Notes under the pieces: generated by a model
What the model was told of the DNA's origin: nothing
The model's input: only the letters and a program-made list of their open reading frames with translations
Database searches by the model: none
Program-made: the position numbers and the translations under genes
Assembly (NCBI GenBank): GCA_022361095.1
Contig: JAKSBO010000980.1
Coordinates: 1 to 5,255 of the forward strand
Source of the DNA: Desulfobacterales bacterium
GTDB lineage: Bacteria; Desulfobacterota; Desulfobacteria; Desulfobacterales; Desulfobacteraceae
Reading direction: 5' to 3'
Length of the DNA: 5,255 nucleotides
Shown here: positions 1 through 5,255 of the stretch, piece by piece
How the letters are laid out: every line of letters begins with the position of its first letter
How positions within the stretch are numbered: position 1 is the first letter of the stretch

Positions 1-523
1 TGATTGATTCCGGCATAGGCAGGGTCCGATACTTTATAAGCGCTCTATAAGCCCCATCTTCCATCGGTTAGCAAGCCGTGCAATAGTGAGCCATCTTTCA
101 ACGAACAGATAAAGGCTTGCGACAGCATGGAGAAAATTGTCGCGACCGAAAACAGCCAGACATCACCAGCATCGGGGGATACCCTTGGTCAATGTTTATA
201 AGAAAGTCTGGGTATGTTACTCAGATCATTCAAACTTTGTTGTGGGCTGTGCCTGGCAGCAGATATGTCAGATCAGCTCATGGCTGTTATAAAAAACATC
301 TGACTAAATGCTCCTCTGTGGATTCAAAATGGTTTGTCATGAGGAGCCCATTTAAGTGTTATTTTTTCATGGGACCTTATATATTACACTGAGTTTTGTA
401 GTGTCATGCTTATTTTTGTCCGAGCAGAATATTTATTTTTGATCTTGTGTCTTACCCAGGAAAGTTTTATCCCTCTAAATGATGAACCGGAGCCAAGTTC
501 TAACCAACACTGTTGTTAAAAAG
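1..523. other. Gap with no supportable gene
   Basis: I find no gene here that I can name. A 91-codon plus-strand frame (117-392) exists, but it has no ribosome-binding site, no recognisable motif and a composition rich in Cys, Arg and Trp, as expected of a chance frame. On the minus strand a frame from about 190 to the window edge reads plausibly (ending SDPAYAGIN) but carries an in-frame TAG at 47-45, so it could be a scrap of a decayed gene. A 21-codon minus-strand frame starting at 64 also runs off the left edge, with no ribosome-binding site. Near the end, CAACACTGTTG (505-515) is a perfect 5-bp dyad with one central base. It lies inside CTAAC/GTTAG arms (500-504 and 523-527) that overlap the stop codon of the leftward regulator. 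It could be a weak terminator, but no T-run follows it. Confidence 0.5.
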
Positions 524-1480
524 TTAGCGGATTGTTTTTCTGTATTGATTGGGGGTAAGTCCCGTGGCATGTTTAAATGCCTCGGAAAAGCTCCTGTGAA
601 ATTTGAATCCAACGGTATTGGCAATTGTATTTATTTTTAAGTGCTTATCGGCCAGCATCTCCTTGGCTGAATTGATGCGTAAAGTCTTTATATGGTGGGA
701 TATGGTTATGCCGTAGACATGTTTAAACAGACGGGTCAATTTAGTCCGGCTCATGCAGGCATGACGGCACAATGCATCAAGATAAATCTGGCTGGTATAA
801 TTGGTATTCAGAAAATCCATGACGCTGCGTAAATGATCCATATCACTATTGTGAACAGGGCTTTGGGAAAGCCGGGACCGATTATCTATTGCCCATTGAG
901 TTAAAATACTCACAATTTCCGTGACCTTGCTGTCGTAATACATTCTGGAGATTTCTTTCGACGGCCGGAAATTGCTTATTTGATGGAGTACCCCGGCTAT
1001 CTCGGGTATATCATCATTATCGTTAAATTGGGGAAAAAGGCGGGTCAGATCCCTGGGAATATCTGGATATTTCCCGGACAGAATTTTGTTATAAAACTCG
1101 GGCGTTACCAGGACGGTTATCCCCCTGAAAGCCGTTCCCTTTTTAATATTACCAACAAATGTAGCCTCATGTCCGATATATGAGTTCAGGCGATTACAAG
1201 GTGATGATCCGCACTGGTGCATTCGGTTTTGCCGGGACGCCAGATTCAACCCTATAAGTAAAAAAGGCGGATGTGATACTTGGAACGAAACATCACAATA
1301 ATACAGATAATCCCAAATAGTGATGCCATAGGCGTTATCCACCGAGTAAGACCAGTAGTTTCCGGTTCCAAATGAAGAGTCCAGCTCATATGAGCCCCCG
1401 TAACCACGACGTTTTTTGGCATTATCCACCGGATGAAATCCAATTTTCCGCAAATACGGTTTATATAGCTTCTCAATCAT
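524..1480 (-). CDS. AraC/PchR-like transcriptional regulator
   Basis: This is a cytoplasmic DNA-binding regulator of about 318 residues, the usual size for AraC-family proteins with an N-terminal sensing domain. The last 105 residues form the double helix-turn-helix domain. The first HTH is seen in the stretch LDALCRHACMSRTKLTRLFK. The second is IANTVGFKFHRSFSEAFK, and the family signature ends GLTPNQYRK. The N-terminal 200 residues are divergent and I cannot assign a ligand. I chose the start at 1480 (MIEKLYKPYL) because AGAGGG lies about 7 bases upstream; the next upstream ATG at 1495, adding five residues, has no ribosome-binding site. It is read away from a TonB-dependent receptor remnant, the layout of PchR-type regulators that activate siderophore receptor operons when ligand-bound. 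Control of the receptor operon is therefore inferred. The reading frame is intact. Confidence 0.88.
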   Translation of the reverse strand: MIEKLYKPYLRKIGFHPVDNAKKRRGYGGSYELDSSFGTGNYWSYSVDNAYGITIWDYLYYCDVSFQVSHPPFLLIGLNLASRQNRMHQCGSSPCNRLNSYIGHEATFVGNIKKGTAFRGITVLVTPEFYNKILSGKYPDIPRDLTRLFPQFNDNDDIPEIAGVLHQISNFRPSKEISRMYYDSKVTEIVSILTQWAIDNRSRLSQSPVHNSDMDHLRSVMDFLNTNYTSQIYLDALCRHACMSRTKLTRLFKHVYGITISHHIKTLRINSAKEMLADKHLKINTIANTVGFKFHRSFSEAFKHATGLTPNQYRKTIR

Positions 1481-1662
1481 AGGTGCCCTCTTCATTCAAA
1501 ATAATTCAGCAATTAAACTTAGTTTTTCAGAGATCGTACATATTTCCAGCCGATCTATTGACTCAACCCACCCATAGTTTATACCTAAACCCAAAATTAG
1601 AGTCAGCTAACTTGTTATAATAAAAAGCTGAAAAAGTAAATAATCCCGTTAAAGGAAGGAAA
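1481..1662. promoter_or_regulatory. Divergent regulatory region between regulator and receptor operon
   Basis: This AT-rich stretch separates the leftward regulator from the rightward receptor operon and should hold both promoters and the regulator's operators. A perfect TATAAT lies at 1616-1621, 41 bases before the receptor ATG, with no good -35 at 16-18 bases upstream. That would suit an activator-dependent promoter. Two symmetric elements stand out. AAACT-T-AGTTT at 1515-1525 is a perfect dyad. TGACTC (1559-1564) and GAGTCA (1600-1605) are perfect inverted copies 35 bases apart, the second just upstream of the -10. Either could be an operator; the assignment is inferred. I see no obvious Fur box. 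Confidence 0.4.
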
Positions 1663-1956
1663 ATGAAGATGAGCAGGTTTTGGAAAAATCAGGGAACGCT
1701 CTACGGTAAGGGTGCCATCGATGCGGTTATTAAGGTGGTGACCAAGGAACCGGAAAACGAATGGCATGGAAGTTTTGGTGCCGAATATCACTTTAAAGGA
1801 TATGATATCTACGCCTATTGCAACAATCATCACCGATGAAGAATATTTTAGTGGGGCTCTGTTAGCTCGACTGCGACCTTCGGCGATCCACGCACTTTTG
1901 GTATTGGGGTTCGCTATAGCTTCTGGCCTTACTCAATTAGCAAGAATTGCTCATAA
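1663..1956 (+). pseudogene. TonB-dependent outer-membrane receptor, deletion remnant
   Basis: These are the remains of a receptor that would import a siderophore or metal complex across the outer membrane, using TonB energy. The ATG at 1663 follows a good AAGGAAGG ribosome-binding site. After nine residues the frame enters the classical plug motif QGTLYGKGA, then VVTKEPENEW and GSFGAEYHF, and stops at 1837-1839. The next recognisable piece, IITDEEYFSGALLARL, is in the +1 frame (about 1800-1870) and resembles the second strand of the barrel in this family. From 1876 the original frame resumes as FGDPRTFGIGVRYSFW, the typical last barrel strand. It should end at the aromatic residue but runs on to TAA at 1954. 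Most of the signal peptide, TonB box, N-terminal plug and nearly all of a barrel normally around 600 residues are missing. It cannot make a working receptor. Family assignment is firm; the ligand is unknown. Confidence 0.82.
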
Positions 1957-2005
1957 AGGGCGAGTCCAATGGTACGGCATATTATCAATTTAAAGGAGAA
2001 CATGA

Positions 2006-2887
2006 ATGAGATTAACATTTAAAATTACGATAACCACACTGGCATCACTATTCATCGCAACTACAGTTTACGCCCACAGTCTGTGGGTCAATAGTTTTGA
2101 CTCTTTCTTCCACAAGCCAGGCCATACAATGACCTCAATTGGCTGGGGGCATGTGCTGCCCATAGATGATCTGCCCAATTCAGTCAATGGCCGTATAAAT
2201 ATCGACCGCTTTGAACTTTTTGATCCGGCCCTGAATAAAACGGCCTTGAATATCCCGCCCTGCCAAGTTGCCAAACCCACCCAATCAACCGCCAACGTCG
2301 ATATTTATACAGCCGATGTTGCCATGCAGAAAATTGCGTTAAAGGAAAACAGTGCCCCCGGTGTCTATCAGATTGGCGCAGTATCTGTCCCGACTTTTTA
2401 TACTAAATATATAGATAAAAAGGGGCGTACGCGGATGAAGATGAAGCCGCTCAATGAGGTTAAAGATGTCGATAAGATTATCTTTTCAGCGAAATATCAG
2501 GCCTTTGCCAAATCCTTCATGACCCTGGCCCCATGGTCGCAACCCCAGGCGCTTGGTCATGGTCTGGAGATTATTCCGCGCACGGATCTGTCAAATCTTC
2601 ACGCAGGAGATCTGGTAGAGGTTGATGTTCTTTTCAACGGCAAGCCGTTAGTGGGTGAGATGGCGGCTATTACTGCCTACTCAAACAATTTCGGTCAGCC
2701 GGATGGTTTTACACTATCCTGCTCACTCAAGAAAGGCAAAGGGCAGTTCCGTGTGCAGAGTTCCGGTCAATGGGTGATCTTCACAAAACATAAAGACAAA
2801 GTTACAGAAGATGGACCGTTTAAGGATCTCTATGGCAAAACTACCATGGTGGCCAGATCTGCCAGTCTGACTTTCACGGTGAAATAG
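2006..2887 (+). CDS. Exported DUF4198 domain protein
   Basis: This is a 293-residue periplasmic protein. A signal peptide covers residues 1-23 (basic MRLTFK, hydrophobic stretch, VYA cleavage site), leaving a mature protein that begins HSLWVN. The AH-x-x-W start is typical of DUF4198 proteins. The C-terminal half carries the family core GHGLEIIPRTD (184-194), followed by a Gly-Asp turn, a beta strand VEVDVLF and NGKPLVG. The N-terminal part has several histidines (H24, H36, H40, H49). The family is often found with nickel, cobalt or iron uptake genes and is thought to handle metals in the periplasm, but no reaction is established. AAAGGAG sits 7 bases before the ATG. The gene lies 49 bases after the receptor remnant and was presumably in its operon. 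The frame is complete, so it has outlived the receptor or works independently of it. Confidence 0.85.
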   Translation: MRLTFKITITTLASLFIATTVYAHSLWVNSFDSFFHKPGHTMTSIGWGHVLPIDDLPNSVNGRINIDRFELFDPALNKTALNIPPCQVAKPTQSTANVDIYTADVAMQKIALKENSAPGVYQIGAVSVPTFYTKYIDKKGRTRMKMKPLNEVKDVDKIIFSAKYQAFAKSFMTLAPWSQPQALGHGLEIIPRTDLSNLHAGDLVEVDVLFNGKPLVGEMAAITAYSNNFGQPDGFTLSCSLKKGKGQFRVQSSGQWVIFTKHKDKVTEDGPFKDLYGKTTMVARSASLTFTVK

Positions 2888-2889
2888 GC

Positions 2890-3087
2890 CTGAGAAAGAA
2901 AGAAAATCGGCCAACACACCTACTCAATTACGATTACCGTACAACGCCTGCCCACAGCATTGGGTATGCCATGTCCCTTTTAAGCCTGTTCAGCATTGTG
3001 GTCATGGCAGGCGTGGTACTCATTGATTTTGCCAACCGGCTGGTGCGTACCGGCATGCCTGTGAAGGATCATAGCAAGAAAGATTAA
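2890..3087 (+). CDS. Small single-pass membrane protein, start unclear
   Basis: An open frame of about 65 codons begins two bases after the stop of the DUF4198 gene. Its translation reads as a natural small protein: a basic N-terminus (RKKENRPTHLLNYDYR), one hydrophobic segment of about 20 residues (roughly 26-46, with SLLSLFSIVVMAGVVLI), then a basic tail ending KDHSKKD. There is no ATG or GTG at the natural N-terminus. The only candidate there is CTG at 2890, which would be translationally coupled to the gene before it. The first ATG, at 2971, would give 38 residues and cut into the start of the membrane segment; no clear ribosome-binding site precedes it. The gene may therefore use a rare start or have lost its start codon. 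Its place at the end of a receptor/DUF4198 operon suggests an accessory role in uptake, but I do not recognise the family. Confidence 0.5.
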   Translation: MRKKENRPTHLLNYDYRTTPAHSIGYAMSLLSLFSIVVMAGVVLIDFANRLVRTGMPVKDHSKKD

Positions 3088-3099
3088 GGTCGAAATATG

Positions 3100-3148
3100 G
3101 CCCTAATCTGGCAGGCCCCAATGTTTTGAGGCCCTTCCAGATTGGGGC
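3100..3148 (+). terminator. Rho-independent-like terminator of the uptake operon
   Basis: Arms at 3100-3117 and 3131-3148 pair over 18 positions with two mismatches and one G-T wobble, around a 13-base loop. The core ATCTGG/CCAGAT is perfect and the outer end is GC-rich. Only three T residues follow, so the U-tract is weak. It begins 12 bases after the stop of the small membrane ORF, as expected for the end of that operon. Confidence 0.7.
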
Positions 3149-3297
3149 TTTCATGCCAAAATGGCCGTGGGGATAAAAAACAACGCGGGAAATAAAATAT
3201 TTAGTCCTGATTAACTGGAAACGGGTTCAACAGCGATCCTTTGGACTGAATTTAAGCATACGTCACCGCCCTCCCCCGCCACACACGAATAAAATCA

Positions 3298-3326
3298 ATT
3301 CCAGCCGGCTGCCGGGATTTTGGAAT
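3298..3326. repeat. Nested GC-rich inverted repeat
   Basis: ATTCCA (3298-3303) and TGGAAT (3321-3326) are perfect inverted copies. Inside them is CCGGC-T-GCCGG (3305-3315), a perfect dyad with one central base. It lies just past the decayed end of the transposase fragment. It could be a leftover terminal hairpin of that element, since IS91-type elements carry subterminal hairpins at their ends, or an unrelated regulatory site. Apart from this dyad, I see nothing supportable in 3149-3339. Confidence 0.35.
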
Positions 3327-3339
3327 CGGAAAAGTCGTA

Positions 3340-3528
3340 AAACAAATCAGGAACAGATATATAATTCTGCCATGACATATGTCCCCCAGAATCCAACCGG
3401 GACGCATACATGCCATCTCAGGCCCGTTCCAGATCTTCAAAGTGATTTTCCAAACATTTGTAGTATGCACTTGCCTTGGGATTACGGGGCTGGTAAACAT
3501 CAAAAATATGTGTTGCTGTTTGGGCCAT
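3340..3528 (-). pseudogene. IS91-family transposase, N-terminal fragment
   Basis: Read leftward from ATG 3528, the translation is MAQTATHIFDVYQPRNPKA, then SAYYKCLENHFEDLERA, stopping at TGA (3418-3420). This is the N-terminal zinc-binding region of IS91-type transposases, which typically start YRPRNPKASP and continue with a helix around HFD/E. Past the stop the similarity continues as D-G-MYASR. After a one-base loss it becomes GFW-x-x-YVM (family RFGFWRPYV), and after a further frame change IYLFLIC (family VIYKFLDC). The in-frame TGA most likely replaces a Trp codon. The Cys-rich zinc site, the catalytic two-tyrosine domain and the rest of the roughly 400-residue protein are absent. The fragment is inactive. 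Its 5' end faces away from the hydrolase gene, 67 bases off. Confidence 0.72.
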
Positions 3529-3595
3529 GGCGGAACTGGTAATGGTAGAGGTTATCGGAGCACACAGAAAAGGAATGTGAACAAGGATGATAAAT

Positions 3596-4465
3596 ATGAA
3601 AAAAAGCAAAATAATCGCTATCTGTTGGGGGGCGGCAATTCTCTGTTTGCTGGTGTCGGCCTGTGCCATAAACACCTCAATAAGTCAGCATAAAGAAGTA
3701 TTCGTTGAATCTGATGATGGCAGCCGCATCGCTTATGGGGTCAGCGGACAGGGAAAAACAACCCTCTTATTCGTCCATGGCTGGCTGGGTGATCATAACA
3801 TCTGGCAGCCCCAGATTGACTATTTTTCAAAAAACTATAGGGTAATCTGGTTGGACCTGGCCGGTCACGGGAACTCTGAAACCGGCCGTCAAAATTTTTC
3901 AATGCCGGCATTTGCCCGGGATGTGACGTCGGTTTTTGATAGGGTTGGCGGAGAAAGACTGATTCTTGTCGGCCACTCTATGGGGGGTCCCATAGTGATT
4001 GAAGCGGCTGAACTGCTGGGAAAAAAAGTGATTGGAATCGTTGGTGTTGATGCGTTTTATACGCCGCTTGCATCTGTTCCGGAAGAAATTAAAATGATGT
4101 TTATTAAAAAGCTGAGAACAGATTATCCCACGGCTCTGTCGGAAACGGTGACATCAATGTTCACCCGGAACGCAGACCCGGAATTGGTGGCGTTGACTTA
4201 CAAAAAGATGCTTGCCGCCGATCAGAAGATGGGAATAAGCTCATTGCATGAATGTATTAAATGGAACTCACGAACAGAACCGCTGGCGCTTAAAAAATTT
4301 TCAAGTAAGCTTTATAATATCAATGGAGCACCGACAGGCAGCGAAAAAAGAATGCATGAAAGTGTCGTTTTAATCCCCGGGGCAGGCCATTTCGTATCCC
4401 AGGTAAAACCGGATGAATTTAATGCGGCATTGGAAAGGATTATAGAAAATTTTGGAATCCATTGA
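3596..4465 (+). CDS. Alpha/beta hydrolase lipoprotein
   Basis: This is a probable membrane-anchored esterase, lipase or related hydrolase of 289 residues. The N-terminus is a lipoprotein signal: MKKSK, a hydrophobic stretch, then LVSAC with the lipid-attached cysteine at 23. The mature part has the alpha/beta hydrolase order: oxyanion motif HGW (61-63), DLAGHGNS (87-94), nucleophile elbow GHSMGG with Ser128, and catalytic His265 in GAGHF. The usual acid after strand 7 (NGDxD) is absent; that position reads INGAPTGSE. An Asp after strand 6 (VGVDAF, Asp152) is the best candidate acid. The start at 3596 is preferred over ATG 3587 because AAGGA lies about 8 bases before it, whereas it abuts 3587. 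The substrate cannot be told from the sequence. The gene stands alone between a transposase fragment and a receiver gene, with no sign of an operon. Confidence 0.85.
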   Translation: MKKSKIIAICWGAAILCLLVSACAINTSISQHKEVFVESDDGSRIAYGVSGQGKTTLLFVHGWLGDHNIWQPQIDYFSKNYRVIWLDLAGHGNSETGRQNFSMPAFARDVTSVFDRVGGERLILVGHSMGGPIVIEAAELLGKKVIGIVGVDAFYTPLASVPEEIKMMFIKKLRTDYPTALSETVTSMFTRNADPELVALTYKKMLAADQKMGISSLHECIKWNSRTEPLALKKFSSKLYNINGAPTGSEKRMHESVVLIPGAGHFVSQVKPDEFNAALERIIENFGIH

Positions 4466-4491
4466 AAAGAACCGGCGGTCCCGGTCTTTCA
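4463..4491 (+). terminator. Weak hairpin at the hydrolase stop codon
   Basis: TGAAAAGAACCGG (4463-4475) can pair with CCGGTCTTTCA (4481-4491) over 11 base pairs, with two bulged A residues and a five-base loop. The left arm includes the stop codon. No T-run follows, so it is a possible rather than a convincing terminator. Confidence 0.3.
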
Positions 4492-4529
4492 AAGGCAATC
4501 GCATTTTGACAAATTGTACCATGATAAGA

Positions 4530-4563
4530 AATCCGGTTTCCCGGACCGTGTGATGTCCGGATT
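4530..4563. repeat. Overlapping dyads between hydrolase and receiver genes
   Basis: AATCCGG (4530-4536) and CCGGATT (4557-4563) form a perfect 7-bp inverted repeat. CCGGAC (4541-4546) and GTCCGG (4555-4560) form a perfect 6-bp stem with an eight-base loop. The two share the bases 4557-4560, so they compete and cannot form together. No T-run follows. They may be protein-binding symmetry or a weak terminator for the hydrolase transcript. Confidence 0.35.
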
Positions 4564-4587
4564 GAAAACCAGGGCGGGAAAAGCGTC

Positions 4588-4593
4588 TATAAT
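4588..4593 (+). promoter_or_regulatory. Candidate -10 box for the receiver gene
   Basis: A perfect TATAAT lies 74 bases before the receiver ATG. The nearest -35-like hexamer, TTGAAA (4562-4567), is 20 bases away, longer than the usual 16-18, so the promoter is tentative. Confidence 0.3.
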
Positions 4594-4667
4594 TAGATCT
4601 TGAATTCTATTCGTATTTCTATTAATCTGTCAGGTAATTCCTCTCATTCTTTCAAAGGGTTACGAAA

Positions 4668-5048
4668 ATGGATCAAAACGCAGCAATCCTCATCGTATGT
4701 GATTCAGAATACATGCGGGATTATATTCAAAAGGCACTTAAGTTCCAAGGGTATCCTGCCGCCATTGAGGCGGTTGATGGAAAAGATGCCCTGGATTCCC
4801 TGATGGAGCATAAGGTGGATTTGATTATTTCTGAATTGCAAATGCCCAAGGTCAGCGGGTTGGACCTGGTGAAAGCAATGGCAAATCATTCCACCCTCAA
4901 GAAGATTCCCTGCATGATTTTAACCTCGGACACGTCGGACGACGGGTTCAAGCAGGCCATGGAAGCCGGGGCAGCCGATTACATCAAAAAACCGTTCACC
5001 TCTTCGGAACTGGATATTAAAATCAAATCCATTGATAAAAACCAATAA
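4668..5048 (+). CDS. CheY-like single-domain response regulator with Glu at the phospho site
   Basis: A 126-residue stand-alone receiver domain with no output domain, cytoplasmic. Alignment to CheY landmarks by eye is clean. The first strand is ILIVCDSE, the phospho-acceptor loop LIISELQMPKVSG, the Thr position LTSDTS (Thr86), and the conserved Lys KKPF (Lys108), with the switch aromatic Tyr105. Two key residues differ. The phospho-acceptor Asp is Glu56 (codon GAA), and the first residue of the usual Asp-Asp pair is Cys11, leaving only Asp12. A classical metal-dependent aspartyl phosphorylation is therefore unlikely, and Glu may hold it in an active-like state, as Asp-to-Glu changes do in some response regulators. 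AAAGGG stands 8 bases before the ATG. No kinase gene is visible in the window, so the partner is unknown. The frame is intact and the rest of the fold is well kept, which argues against decay. Confidence 0.9.
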   Translation: MDQNAAILIVCDSEYMRDYIQKALKFQGYPAAIEAVDGKDALDSLMEHKVDLIISELQMPKVSGLDLVKAMANHSTLKKIPCMILTSDTSDDGFKQAMEAGAADYIKKPFTSSELDIKIKSIDKNQ

Positions 5049-5204
5049 CCGCCTGTTTTTTCAGAATTCTGCCCGGTGTTTCCATAAAATCCGATGATTT
5101 TCCCTGCATCTTTGTTTACGCGATGTGCCGGTCCTGAGACCCTTGCCCGGAAACCCTGATTTTTTTCTTATGGGTGCCTCTGATAATCAAGAATTTTGGT
5201 TTTA

Positions 5205-5234
5205 GGCCCATGATCGGAATAACGGCCATGGGCC
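5205..5234. repeat. Perfect 8-bp inverted repeat near the right edge
   Basis: GGCCCATG (5205-5212) and CATGGGCC (5227-5234) are perfect inverted copies separated by 14 bases. There is no T-run after it on either strand, so it does not look like a simple terminator. A binding site or the hairpin end of a neighbouring gene outside the window is possible. The rest of 5049-5255 holds no gene I can support. It does include a perfect 10-bp palindrome CAGAATTCTG (5062-5071) just after the receiver gene. Confidence 0.4.
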
Positions 5235-5255
5235 GACCTGGTCTATCAGCACCCA

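Noticed and set aside
31..54. Repeated TATAAGC as a possible repeat array or promoter
   Set aside because: There are only two short copies with no regular spacing pattern and no supported gene downstream.
117..392. 91-codon plus-strand frame
   Set aside because: It has no ribosome-binding site, no recognisable motif and a Cys/Arg/Trp-rich composition. It does not continue any neighbouring gene.
980..1183. 67-codon plus-strand ORF
   Set aside because: It lies wholly antisense within the regulator gene, whose protein is clearly the real product.
1766..1993. 75-codon plus-strand frame from ATG 1766
   Set aside because: Only its middle (IITDEEYFSGALLARL) makes sense, as a frameshifted part of the receptor remnant. 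The rest is out of frame with the clear last-strand motif.
3418..3675. 85-codon minus-strand ORF starting at 3675
   Set aside because: Only the part from ATG 3528 matches the transposase. The first 49 codons run antisense through the hydrolase start and signal peptide, so their hydrophobic stretch is a shadow.
4506..4511. Perfect TTGACA as a -35 box
   Set aside because: There is no -10-like hexamer 16-18 bases downstream, and the TATAAT at 4588 is far too distant to pair with it.
5130..5168. T-run after GGTC-CTGA-GACC as a terminator
   Set aside because: The stem is only 4 bp and ends about 17 bases before the T-run. No stable hairpin directly precedes it.

Overview
The window looks like an accessory chromosomal segment from a mesophilic Gram-negative bacterium. 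A Desulfobacter-like (Desulfobacterota) host fits best by overall feel: moderate GC, an IS91-type transposase of the style common there, and a PchR-like regulator facing a TonB-dependent receptor. This is inference from protein style, with no database match behind it. There is no rRNA, tRNA or CRISPR array.

Left part (1-523): no gene I can support. Centre-left (524-3148): the remains of a metal or siderophore uptake locus. An intact AraC/PchR-like regulator is read leftward. Opposite it, read rightward, is a badly deleted TonB-dependent outer-membrane receptor, of which only part of the plug, a scrap of early barrel and the last barrel strand survive. Behind that come an intact exported DUF4198 protein and a small single-pass membrane protein ORF without a usual start codon. 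The block ends in a good hairpin. In an intact version the regulator would sense the imported ligand and activate the receptor operon, and the DUF4198 protein would act in the periplasm. Here the receptor cannot work, so the block is either decaying or now serves another receptor.

Middle (3149-3595): a short gap, then a frameshifted N-terminal fragment of an IS91-family transposase, read leftward, with a GC-rich hairpin just beyond its decayed end. Right part: an intact lipoprotein alpha/beta hydrolase (3596-4465) with a Ser-His catalytic pair, then an intergenic stretch with overlapping dyads. Next is a single-domain CheY-like receiver (4668-5048) whose phospho-acceptor Asp is Glu and whose first acidic-pocket residue is Cys, so it probably does not signal by ordinary phosphorylation. 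The last 200 bases hold no gene but carry a perfect 8-bp inverted repeat.

I do not see a clear new multi-gene system. The most notable points are the glutamate pseudo-receiver, the receptor eroded between intact neighbours, and the small membrane ORF lacking an ATG at its natural N-terminus.
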